Source: Spirodela intermedia
Lineage: Eukaryota; Streptophyta; Magnoliopsida; Alismatales; Araceae
Assembly: GCA_902729315.2 (NCBI GenBank)
Contig: LR746267.1
Location: forward strand, 5,887,924 to 5,951,923
Direction: 5' to 3'
DNA length: 64,000 nucleotides
Part shown: positions 16,277-28,117 of the stretch, piece after piece
Position numbering within the stretch: position 1 is the stretch's first letter
Layout of the letters: the number at the start of each line of letters is the position of its first letter
The notes under the pieces: model-generated
What the model was told of the DNA's origin: nothing
Databases searched by the model: none
The model's input: the letters and a program-made list of their open reading frames with translations, nothing else
Program-made: the position numbers and the translations under genes

Positions 16277-16923
16277 AATCTGTCTCTTGTTCTCGGTCAG
16301 ATCAGATTCTCAGAGTCAACGGGACGGGCCGGGCCCGTATATCCCTTCCGTGGCCCGAAACATATCGGGGAAAAAAGCCTATAAAATGGGCTTTGGCGAG
16401 AGAGAGAGAGAGAGGGTATATTCGCCATTTTAGATACTCTTTGCTGAATGAATCTCTGAAAATTGAGTCAAGAATATACTTATGATTTGCCATAAAAGCC
16501 CTTGGTACTTTTTTTACAGATCAAAATACCCCTGCAGGGATTGACTATGAGGGTGTATTTGTCAATTTCATTTTTTGATTACGTGTCGTACAGAGACGTG
16601 TACGTGTATACATACGAGGGACCCGTTGTGACCATATTTTATGGAGATTATTTTTTTGCCAAATATCCTAAAAATAGCCCGCGAAGGCACGGAAGAGGTT
16701 CGGGGGGGCCCTTGCTCACGCCATCCTAATTTCTTCCGAGTATTATTTTTTATATGTAATATTTTATAAATTGCTTAACTCTCTCTCTCTCTCTCTCGCC
16801 AAAGCCCATTTTATAGGCTTTTTTCCCGGATATGTTTCGGGCCATGGAAGGGATATACGGGCCCGGCCCGTCCCGTCCCGTTGACTCTGAGAATCTGATC
16901 TGACCGAGAACAAGAGACAGATT
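16277..16923. mobile_element. Foldback/MITE-like element with ~140 bp inverted arms
   Basis: The left arm 16277-16414 and the right arm 16782-16923 are reverse complements over about 140 bp. The only differences seen are one 5-bp indel (an extra ACGGG in the right arm) and two substitutions. Each arm runs AATCTGTCTCTTGTTCTCGG ... GGGCCGGGCCCGTATATCCC ... CCTATAAAATGGGCTTTGGC and then (GA)n. The spacer of about 370 bp has no coding sequence. No clear target-site duplication is visible. The near-identity of the arms points to recent insertion or arm conversion. It is non-autonomous. Confidence 0.75.
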
Positions 16924-18213
16924 CAAATTTTTTTTGGGCCGACCCGAGTGGGCCTCAACCTGGGTGGAGTCCTTGCGTCCTTATGGGCTTCAAAACCTGG
17001 GTTTCATTGAAATCGGGGGTAGGCCCAATAAGTACATGACTGATGACTCATATTTAGAGAGAGAGAGAGAGAGAGAGAGAGATCAGTGGTCGTAAAGACG
17101 GCGCCTTTCGGGCGGCCGGCCGCCGCCCAGACGGCAAATCTGAGGGCCCTCGAGGGTCCCAAATTCCGTGGATGATCCGATCTGACGGCTGACGATCAGT
17201 CTCCCTAGGCCCGTTGAAAGGATTTGAACAACATGGGGCCCACGGTTCTCGGTGGACTGAGTTGCGTATTGCCTTTTTGTGGGGCCCACTCACCGAAAGG
17301 CTCCCCTCCATATGCCTGGAGGGTGGTTTTTACAAATAAACGCAATAAAAACATTTTAATACATATTGACTTAAATTTATTTATATTGTTAAATTGACAT
17401 TATTCATACGCAAATTTGGATAGGAAAGAGAGATTTGTGAATTATATGACATAAAAATATAAATGAATATTATAATGAGATATTATGAAATAATTAACGT
17501 AAAATTATAGTTTGGCTATAGAAGAGTGTCTTATGTTATGAATGGACGGAAGCGTCTAAATAGAGATGACATATACGTAATTGTTTTGGAAACTGGGCTT
17601 ATTTGCAACGTTACATCTAAGGAGAAGAAATCGCAATAAACCCATAAAAACTATTTTTAGAAAATTATTATGCGCCGAGGTCCAGGCCTACACATAATAT
17701 CAAGGAAATTGGGAACTTTTTGAAATGTTAATTCTTAACAGGGCTGTCTACTAAAGAGCCAAGTTCCAGAGATCGGCAGCGCCATGTCAGCATCCGACCT
17801 GGCAAAAGTTGGCGGGTATGATGGGCTGTTAAATCTTTTTTGCTCCCTTCTCCCACTCCTTCAACAACAACCACCACCACCACCACCGCCGCCACCGCCG
17901 CCACCACCGCCGCCGCCACCCCCGGCGCAACCACCATCGCCGCCGCTGCTCCTCCCCTGATTTCTAGCGCCGGTCACCGCCAATCTTTTTTCCAACTTTC
18001 TCTCTCCTGGTCGTCATCCCGCCACCTTACTCCCCACCAGTTGCAGATTCTTCTCCTCAGGATCATCCTTCCTCCAGCCTCGCGGCAATCCTCATCATCG
18101 GCTGCCGCAGAAGTGACGCTTCCCACGGCCTCCGTTCTCTTCTTCCTCGTCCTCTCCTGCTCGAGGTTTGAGTTCCCCGGTCGGATGATCGCCGCCGAGT
18201 AGCCGTTAAGCTG
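16924..18213 (+). promoter_or_regulatory. Upstream region and leader of the myosin gene
   Basis: No gene is seen. There is a GA tract at 17057-17082, GGGGCCCAC motifs at about 17233 and 17280, an AT-rich section, and then from about 17830 a GC-rich CCACC/CCGCC-rich leader. It ends at the ATG of the first myosin exon. Confidence 0.5.
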
Positions 18214-18707
18214 ATGGTCTGTAATCTAGCCTCTGCCTGCAGTCCCGTCATCTTCTTTCGCGCTTCTGTAGATTCCGATCTCTACCTTATCTCCTCTCCA
18301 GATTGTTTCAGTTTTTCTCCCGGTGGTTTGATCATTAGGGAACGCCGGTGAACATTGTCGTCGGTTCGCATGTCTGGACAGAGGACCCGGAGCTCGCTTG
18401 GATCGACGGGGAGGTCACGGAGATCAAGGGCGGCAACGCCAAGATACTCACCGCCCATGGGAAGACGGTGAGTCAATTCTCGTATGGACTGATGCTAGCT
18501 TCATTTCCATATCCTCGTTCTCGGACAAACATGGTTGGATCTTCTTCGATTTCCCTTTTTCACTCAAATTTCTTTGAATATTGAGAAATCGGGCGATCCC
18601 ACGGTTGACTTTGAATCTGCTTATGATTTACATGGCCGTGAAAGAAATTAATCGTTTAGATCCGATCGATGGCGAGAATCACATCATTTCAATGTAGACA
18701 AAATTAT

Positions 18708-18748
<41 letters not shown>

Positions 18749-21700
18749 TTTCCTCGTTAATTACAGCTCTTTTCGCCATGGAAACAAACTCTGGATCTTG
18801 TTGATTTGCATCCTTCATAATCGCAGTATGTTTTGTTTTGGTGGATTACAGATTGTGGCGAGGTTGTCCGATATTTATCCAAAGGATACGGAGGCTCCTC
18901 CAGCCGGGGTTGATGACATGACCAAGTTAGCCTACCTCCATGAACCAGGAGTTCTTCAGAACCTTGCATGCCGCTTTTCCCTCAATGAGATATATGTACG
19001 ATCTCTTCTTCTTCTTCTTCTTCTTCTTCTTCTTCTTCTTCTTCTTCTGCTGCTGCTGTTGCTTCTGCTAATCTGGTTTTCTTCGGAATGTATCAACAGA
19101 CATACACAGGGAACATCCTGATTGCTGTGAATCCCTTCCGGAGACTCCCTCACTTGTATGACGTCCACATGATGGAGCAGTACAAGGGGGCAGCCTTCGG
19201 AGAGCTCAGCCCCCACGTCTTTGCTGTCGCGGATGCTTGCTTCAGGTTGGGATGAACAATTGAAAAACTTGAGAAAAGAAGAAAAAAAATTCTCATTCGC
19301 CATATCCTCACGCGTCTACTCTTTCCATGGCTGCTTTAATCCAGGGCCATGATACATGAGCAAGGAAGCCAGTCTATCTTAGTGAGCGGGGAGAGTGGCG
19401 CCGGAAAGACAGAGACGACGAAGATGCTCATGAGGTATCTCGCATTCATGGGAGGAAGAACAGGCACCGAGGGAAGAACAGTGGAGCAGCAGGTCCTAGA
19501 GGTAAATTTTTGTCTTCCATTATCAGAGAATGACGAAGAACAAAAGAGCAAGATAAGATTCTGACTGTGAATAATCTCGCGCAGTCCAATCCGGTTCTGG
19601 AGGCGTTCGGGAACGCGAAAACTGTGAAGAACAACAATTCTAGGTGTGAAATTCGACCTCCGCTATCTTCCGACCTCGCAGGGAATTGCTCTGGAACCTC
19701 TTCTGACGCATCAAATTCCATGCGATCCGTTATAACAGCCGCTTTGGGAAATTCGTGGAGATCCAGTTCGACAGGCACGGGAAGATTTCTGGTGCCGCGG
19801 TGAGGACTTACCTTCTCGAGCGCTCCCGGGTCTGCCAGGTTTCCGATCCCGAGAGGAACTATCATTGCTTCTACATGCTCTGCAACGCCCCCCCAGAGGT
19901 ACGAACGTGCCCATCTTCCCCTGAATCCGCATCAACTTCAGATATTCTGGAGCTGCGCGAGGTTAATCCCCACTGATGAAAGTAGCGGAAGTTCTTCAGG
20001 ACGTTAAGAGGTTTAAGGTAGGGGACCCGAGGCAATTCAGATACCTGAACCAGACCAATTGCTATGAAGTAGCCAATGTCGACGATTCCAGAGAGTATCT
20101 GCAAACCAGAAACGCCATGGATATTCTAGGGATCGATCAGGAGGAACAGGTCAGTGGGGTTCTTCGGCTTCTGGCTGAGTCCACGTACTGAGCAAAACCT
20201 GACCTTCGGCCTCGTTTTCCCAAGCTCAGGACGCCATATTCAGGGTGGTTGCCTCGATCCTCCATCTGGGGAACATCGAATTCGCCAAGGGCAATGAGGT
20301 CGACTCGTCAAGGTTGAAGGATCAGAAGGCGATCTCACACCTCAAGACGGCCGCTGAGCTGCTCATGTGCGTTGACTTCTTCTCCCATCGCACCAATCTG
20401 TCCCGTGGAGCCTACCTCTCATGAACAAGAAAAAATAATCATCGCACTCTACTCTGATGCAAAATGGATGATTTAGGTGTGATGAGAAGCAGCTTCAAGA
20501 CTCTCTCTGCGAGAGGGTGATTGTGACACCAGATGGAAACATTACAAAGCCACTTGATCCAGAATCGGCTGCTCTGAGTCGTGATGCCTTGGCGAAGACT
20601 GTGTATTCCAGGCTATTCAACTGGTAAGTAGCATGAAAATAAAACCTCCATATTTTTTCCATTCTTCTCCGGTCTAAACCATGGTGATTGAGGAAGAACT
20701 GCCCCCAATCTTATATAATTATCTATTATTTTAACGAGATTACAGCGGTAAATATAAGAAATATATTTCTTGTGCCCTGATCTGACTTGCCCTTTCCTAT
20801 GAAATGACCCCAGGATCGTGGACAAAATTAACAGCTCCATTGGGCAGGATCCTAATGCAGTAAGCATCATCGGCGTACTTGATATCTATGGCTTTGAGAG
20901 CTTTAAGATCAACAGGTAAACCGTGTGAGAAACACATTTTCTTCAAGCTGAACCGTGGCGATGCTTTAATTAATCACAAAAGGCTTCTTATTCCGGCTGA
21001 TAAAGTTTCCGTCTTCTAGTTTTGAGCAGCTGTGCATCAACCTTACCAATGAGAAGCTACAACAGCATTTCAATCAGGTAAGGATCAAAGTATCAATTAA
21101 ATGGAATTAAAATATGAGTGATATCTGCCTTTTCTAACCGGGTTGCATATTTTCCAGCACGTATTTAAAATGGAGCAGGAGGAATATACGAGGGAAGAAA
21201 TCGACTGGAGTTATGTCGAATTTGTGGATAACCAGGACGTGCTTGATCTGATAGAAAAGGTACTTCAATAAGAATCTTTAGTGTAAGATAATTTTTTGAA
21301 GAAAAAAAGGACTCTTCGTCAATAATCATCTTTATTCCCTGACAGAAACCGGGTGGAATAATTGCGCTCCTCGATGAAGCATGGTATGACCATGTTGTAG
21401 AGATATTCTCCGCGTGAGCATTTCCTTCGCAACCGTCATTCTTGACCGCCCTTCTTGCAGCATGTTCCCGAAGTCAACGCATGAGACATTTGCCCAGAAG
21501 ATGTACCAGACGTATAAAGGGCACAAGCGTTTCAGCAAACCGAAGCTAGCTCGAACTGCCTTCACCGTAAATCATTATGCTGGAGACGTAAGAAAACTGG
21601 GGTAAATATGTCGATGAATATGTGAGAAGTTAAATGAGCATGGATTTGTGATATAAAATGTCTTCCCTTTGGCAGGTAACTTACCAAGCTGACCAATTCT

Positions 21701-24700
21701 TGGATAAGAACAAGGATTATGTTGTTGCAGAGCATCAGGCCTTGCTCAATGACTCCAAGTGCCCGTTCGTCGCAAATCTCTTCCCCCCATTAGCAGAGGA
21801 GTCTTCCAAGCAGTCCAAGTTCTCTTCCATCGGCACTCGCTTTAAGGTACGTTGACCTGTGAGAAAGAAGGCAGAAGTCAAAGTCAGCCCCGTATTAATT
21901 TCTAATCCCCAGCCTTTATCTTGATCTCGAAAACAACAGCAACAATTGCAATCTCTCATGGAAACCCTCAGCACCACAGAGCCCCACTACATCAGATGCG
22001 TGAAGCCCAACGCCGTTCTGAAACCCGCGATCTTTGAGAACTTCAACGTCTTGAGTCAACTCAGATGCGGGGTACGTCACAAATCCGTACATTCCCCTGA
22101 TTTTAGTTTCCCCGTTTTACTTTTCTTATGATCGTAACAGGGAGTTCTTGAGGCGATCAGAATAAGTTGCGCCGGGTATCCCACAAAGAGAACATTCGAC
22201 GAGTTCCTCGATCGCTTTGGAATGCTTGCACCGGATGTTCTTGATGGGTATCCCTTTTATCCTCTGAAAAAGCCTCAGAAACGATCAATGAGAAACCTTG
22301 GCGCGGGATCGTGGACTGATACATTGTTTCTCTCTTTCATTCTTTCATTGGCAGCTCTGACGAGAAGTCTGCGTGTGCTGCCATCTGTGACAGGATGGGT
22401 CTGAAAGGATATCAAGTAAGTCTGGTGCAAGTGGATTATCTTGAACAATTTTCTCGAAGAATTAGAATTCGATTTCCATGAACATGAAGAACGAAGGTGT
22501 TTCTGGCTCAGATTGGGAAGACGAAGGTGTTTCTGAGGGCCGGGCAGATGGCTGAACTGGATGCCCGAAGGATTGAGATCTTGGCCAACGCTGCCAAACT
22601 GATCCAGAGACAGATACAGACCCATCTGACCAGAAAACAGTTCGTCATCCTGAGGAAGGCCGCCATTCAGTTCCAGAAGCTTCGGAGAGGTTTCTCACTC
22701 ATCCATGATCCCATTCCGCGAATAAAACAGGTTTTCAGTTGGTGACAGAGATTTTTTTATTTTTTTTCTCTATCTCTCTCTTAATCCAGCGGTACTTGCG
22801 AGAAAGCTCTATGAACAGATGAGGCGGGAAGACGCTTCCGTCAAGATACAAAAGAATTTGCGCTCACGCAGAGAAATAAAGGCTTACACCAATCTAAGGG
22901 CATCGGCGGTCGTTGTACAGACAGGTTTACGGGCCATGGCTGCTCGTGATGAGTACAGATACCGAAGGAGAACAAAGGCGGCCATAATTATCCAGGTTTT
23001 TTTTCAAAAATTAAAAAGTTACTTTCTCATGCTGGACGGGATTAGCATGCTTCCCTGCTTCATCATAAGAACACAACCAAAAGAAGTAATTTTAACTCTA
23101 AATTAGTTAAAAAAAAACTTAATCAGGAGTTTCTCTAGCTTATCCTGCACAGATTTTCAAAGAATAATTTAGTGATTCAACGTTTTTCTCAGACTCACTG
23201 GCGGAGATACCGAGCGCATTTCACCTACAAGCAGCAGAAGCAGGCGAGCTTAACGCTTCAATGTCTCTGGAGGGGACGCGTAGCAAGAAAGGAGCTCAGA
23301 AAGCTCAAGATGGTGAGTTTTGCCTGCCAGAATGGAGCTTTGTAGTTCCCATTTGATTCATCTTCATCTGTACCTGTGCTTGCCATTGGAAGTAGATCGC
23401 CATGTTCTTCCTTCTCTACCCAGGCCGCCAGAGAGACCGGGGCTCTCAAGGAAGCCAAGGACAAGCTGGAGAAGAAGGTCGAAGAGCTCACATGGCGATT
23501 AGAGCTTGAAAAACACTTGAGGGTGAGTGAAGCGTCATCTTTTTGTTTCCAACTAGGGTTCTATGGAGATGGTTGATCCACGGCTTCTGTTCAGGCCGAC
23601 CTCGAAGAAGCGCAAGCGCAAGAAATCGCACGGCTGCAGTGTTCTCTGCAAGAGATGCGAGAGCAGCTGGACGAGGCCAACGCCGCCATCGCTCTAGAAA
23701 AAGAGGCTGCGAGGAAGGCGATCGAGGAAGCGCCTCCGGTGATCAAGGAGGTGCCCGTCACTGACAACACCATGCTGGAATCATTGACAAACCGCAATAA
23801 CAAGCTCGAGGTTCGTATTCTTGCAGACTGATTTACCTCCATCTTTTTTTCATTTACTTCTCCAGGTTATAGAGATTGAGGGTTCATCATCTACCTACAA
23901 TGCGTTCCAATCAAATTGACTTTGAATCAATGCAGGAAGAACTGAGCGAATTCAAGATCAAGTCCGACGAATTTGAGAGAAAGTTCTCCGAGGTACAGAA
24001 AAAGAATGAATCGCTGCTCAAGGAGACGGAGGAATCACAGCTGAAGATGGGTCAGCTACAGGAAATGATTGACCGGTAGAATCTGATGATTTCTCTCTTT
24101 CTATATTATATTCTATAAAGCCAATGATCATAAATGTCCGTGGTTTTTCTTCACCTGGCAGGCTCGAGGCAAATCTCTCCAGTCTGGAATCTGAGAACCA
24201 GGTTCTACGGCAGCAGGCTTTAGTAGCCTCAGCAAACGAAGATCTCTCAGAAGAAATTAACAAGTCAGTGAAAATAATTATTTACCCGAATTCCAGCATT
24301 ATTTTCTATGAAACGTATCTAATCGGACGTTTTATTTTTTTAATTTTCAGTCTTGAGATCAAGATTGCAAAACTAGAGTCAGAGAACGAACTGCTCCGAA
24401 ATCAGTCAGTAGAAGCAACAACAGAGATGCTGAACCTTGACTCAGATCGGCCAGCAGTAACAGAGGTATGCTTTTCAATGGGTGTTCTACCTGACAGAGG
24501 TATGCTTTGCAATGGGTGTTCTACCTGCTTCGAACTTACTCAAACATTCTTATTGATACTTGGCGAAGGTTCAGATCCTTGGAAATGGCCACAAAGTCGC
24601 CGAAGAACTCAAACCGAGTAAAGTAAGCGCGATTAATGAAAAATTGATTCCTTGGTGCATGAAATTACTTCTAAATCGGCCACTGAACCCTAAACTGAAT

Positions 24701-26203
24701 TCGGATTCCCCCAAAAGGATTCGTCGGGAGAATTGCTTGCATCTGCGCTGAGTAAACAGAAGTCGTTGACCGACAGGCAGCAGGTTTGCATTCAATCCAA
24801 GTTTCTTTTATTTTATTTTATTTTATTTTATTTTATTTGCCTAAGAAACTATTATCCTGTTCTTGAGGAAAATCTCGATACCCTCATCAAGTGCCTAGCG
24901 GAAGACAAGCGATTCGACGGGACCAGGCCTGTAGCCGCCTGCATTGTCTACAAATCACTGATACAGTGGCGATCATTCGAAGCGGAGAAGACAACCATAT
25001 TCGATCGCATCATCCACACGATAAGATCGTCCTTGGAGGTGACCGATCTTCCGGTTAAAACCCAGAATGAACATTCGTCCGTTGAACCTCACTCGTATCT
25101 CTCATGATTTATCTCAGAACCAAGACAATGTGGGGGAGCTCGCTTATTGGCTCTCGACGGCATCGACTCTTCTGTTCTTGGTGCAGAGCACGCTCAAAGC
25201 TAACACCAACAGCCGCAATCATGCGCCGTATGTGGCCTCGCGCAGAAGCAGAGCCATGGGCGAGTCTCTGTTCGGCAGAATCGTAAGTATTTCTGATTCA
25301 TATCAGCAGAACTCGGCCAAGGTTATCTTTATGAGCATTTAAATCGACACAGAGCGGTCGCCCTGCACCTTCAGCCGTGGGAATGATCTCCAGTGGGTAC
25401 AGTGGGATGGCAGGAGGCGCCGACGCCTGCTCCAGAGTGGAACCCAAGTACCCCGCCCTGCTCTTCAAGCAGCACCTCACCGCCTACGTTGAGAAAATAT
25501 ATGGGATGATCAGAGACGCCCTGAAGAAGGAGATCAGCCCCTTCTTGAACCTCTGCATTCAGGTACTCGTTCGTCTCATCTCTGAACCTGAAAAAAAAAA
25601 TTAAATTATATATGCATATGAGCAGACATTTATGTTAATTAATCGACAGGCACCGAGATCCGGGAGGCCTAGATTGATAAGGGGGTCTTCTAAGAGGGTT
25701 CATCCAGGCATGGCGGCTAAGCAGGCATCGAGTGTGCACTGGCAGAGCATCGTCAATAGCATGGATGATTTCTTGAATATAATGCGTCGGAATCATGTAA
25801 GCGGGCACTTTTATTGAGTTAATACCACATAGAATCCGACGCAATATTGTTCGATTTAATCTCCACAGGTTCCTTCTGTGATCACGAGGAAGACCTTCAG
25901 CCAGGTTTTCTCCTTCATCAACGCGCAGCTCTTCAACAGGTGACGAACTCATTCGAAATCTTCGCACCTTATATCCGATGATTTTATTTTATTTTTTTCT
26001 TCCAAAGATTCGTAGAGATCCCCATTTTTCTTCTTTTTACGGACGAAATCGGGTTCCATGCTCAGCCTCCTCCTGCGACGCGAATGCTGCTCATTCAGCA
26101 ATGGAGAGTATCTGAAAGCAGGCCTGCAAGAACTTGAAGAACTCTGCTCCAGAGTCACAAAGGAGGTAGACACTCACACCCCATCCCCACCCCCACCAAC
26201 AAC

Positions 26204-26236
<33 letters not shown>

Positions 26237-27168
26237 AATAAATACTAATAAATACTAATATTATTAATATTAATTAGCATAATAAAAATAATAAACAAGT
26301 GGAAGAAGAAGAAGATGGAGAAACCGATTCTGATGGAAATTTTGTCATGTAATTTTTTGCAGTTTGCTGGATCTTCATGGGAGGAGCTTCATCACATACG
26401 ACAAGCAGTTGGCTTCCTGGTAAAAAAATTTAAAAATTTTAAAAAAAAGGCTATCAACACCCGGCATGTCCCTTGGTGACTATTTTTGGTTAATTTACAG
26501 GTGCTGCATCAGAAATCCCAGAAATCATTGGAAGAGATCACAGACGAGCTCTGCCCGGTGAGTCAGAGAGAAAGAAGAGACCAGGACCCAGAAGAATGCA
26601 TGATGAGACTAACTATTTATCCTTTTTTCCTTTAAAAAAAGATATTTATTTTCTTCTCTCTTCCTAGGTTCTGAGCATCCCCCAAATATATCGCATTGGA
26701 ACAATGTTCTGGGATGATAAATACGGCACCCAAGGTTTATCTCAAGATGTGAGTGGTCCCCAACTTAGGAACATTCGGAGGAGGATGAATGATGGTATAA
26801 TCTTGGAAAATATTTATTTATTTTTTCAGATAATCAGGGAGATGAAATCTCTGATGGCAGATGACTCGTTCAACATGGCGAACAATTCTTTCTTGCTAGA
26901 TGATGATTCAAGGTGATGAACAAACTGTTCCTCTTTTCCAAGATCACAGCCAATAAACATGTAAATCTTCATTTAATTAAAATGCAAACAAAAATAGAGG
27001 AAAATGGATGAATTTTTATTTTTATTTTTATTTTTATTCAGCATACCTTTCTCCCTGGATGATATATCCCGCTTGGTGCTCGACATCAACCTCGCCGACG
27101 TGCAGCCGCCGCCTCTCCTCCGACAGAACTCTGACTTCCACTTCCTACTGCAACAGGCAACAGGTTAA
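18214..27168 (+). CDS. Class XI myosin heavy chain
   Basis: Plant-specific actin motor for organelle movement and streaming. Forty coding exons close in phase, giving about 1,564 aa: 18214-18216, 18339-18467, 18852-18995, 19100-19245, 19345-19501, 19585-19643, 19739-19898, 20000-20149, 20230-20366, 20477-20623, 20814-20915, 21020-21077, 21158-21259, 21346-21383, 21461-21587, 21676-21846, 21940-22071, 22141-22247, 22355-22415, 22512-22689, 22790-22995, 23193-23312, 23424-23522, 23595-23810, 23936-24075, 24162-24263, 24351-24465, 24569-24622, 24718-24783, 24868-25038, 25118-25282, 25353-25562, 25650-25796, 25869-25939, 26066-26165, 26363-26419, 26501-26557, 26668-26748, 26830-26912, 27042-27168. 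Exon 1 contributes only the ATG. Motor: P-loop GESGAGKT (156-163), switch I NNNSSRF (209-215), switch [10 protein letters not shown] (434-441). IQ motifs follow (about 735-865), then a coiled coil and a globular DIL tail ([48 protein letters not shown]). The isoform is not assigned. Confidence 0.96.
18996..19075 (+). repeat. (CTT)n(GCT)n tract in myosin intron 3
   Basis: About 15 CTT units followed by imperfect CTG/TGC units begin nine bases after the exon 3 donor. Confidence 0.9.
22491..22536 (+). repeat. Short direct repeat flanking a myosin 3' splice site
   Basis: ACGAAGGTGTTTCTG is present at 22491 (intron) and 22521 (exon 20), 30 bp apart. The used acceptor CAG ends at 22511, between the copies. 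Confidence 0.9.
24461..24530 (+). repeat. 34-bp tandem duplication containing the myosin exon 27 donor
   Basis: CAGAGGTATGCTTT then (T/G)CAATGGGTGTTCTACCTG occurs at 24461 and 24495. Both copies keep the AG/GTATGC donor. Confidence 0.92.
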
Positions 27169-27597
27169 TCGACACGTCACGGTTTTTATGGATAGCATTT
27201 GGATTAGATTTATTTATTTTTTGGGTTTCTCAGCTTTTCATTTATTTTTTAACCCAATTGCTCTTTTATTTCTTGAAAATTGGGTTCGAGAGAGGATTTT
27301 ACGGGTTTTTAAAAATATTTGAGAGAATGTGTGAATGTAAAAAAGGGTGGAGGGGTATTTGAAAATTTTACTTTAGTCGATGTAATAAATCTTGTTCGTG
27401 AAAAAAATATTTTTTTCCTTTTATTTATTATTCATGTATGGCGATTATGATTATGATTTAGTTTAGCTAGAATTATGCTCATTCACAAAAAAAAGGAAGC
27501 TGACCCATGAGGGTCCTAATGGGCCATCTAAGCCCAGAAAAAATGGGCCGGGTTTAAGATTCCGTGCCATTTGGCCCAAAATCTGTCTGTCTGTCTG

Positions 27598-27658
<61 letters not shown>

Positions 27659-28117
27659 TCCTATCTCTAGCTGTAGCAAAAGGGTATGCTAGGAGGCCAT
27701 TTTGAGGGCGATTCTCCAGCCCGACCCATTAACCCCACTTTTTCGCAAAAAAAAATCATGCCCTTTTTTGCCATAAAAATGTAATAGAGAATTATATTTT
27801 TATTTATACCCCATTTTTACTTCATCCTAACAAACATGGCCCCCTTGTTTGAAAGACAAGGGCATCATATTCACAGGTTATCTTCTATGCCCCTATTTGT
27901 TTCTTTCTTGTGCTCATCGTCGTCCCATCACTGTATGCCCCCCATACGACTGTACGCCCCTCCTATTTATAGGGAAGAGCTATGGAGTTCGCCCGAGCGG
28001 AGGAGATGAATCTGCAGGCGGCAATCCGTGCATCATTTCTGCAGGATGCTTCTCCTGCGAGCTTCTCATGGCGGCCTGCTGCGTCTCCCCCTATATTTGG
28101 ATCATCTGCTTGGATCT
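27169..28117. other. Convergent intergenic region between myosin and RLP
   Basis: No gene is seen. AT-rich myosin 3' flank comes first, then GGGCC fragments near 27520-27575, a (TCTG)n(CT)n tract at 27583-27656, and more AT-rich sequence. The RLP 3' flank follows on the minus strand. Confidence 0.6.
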
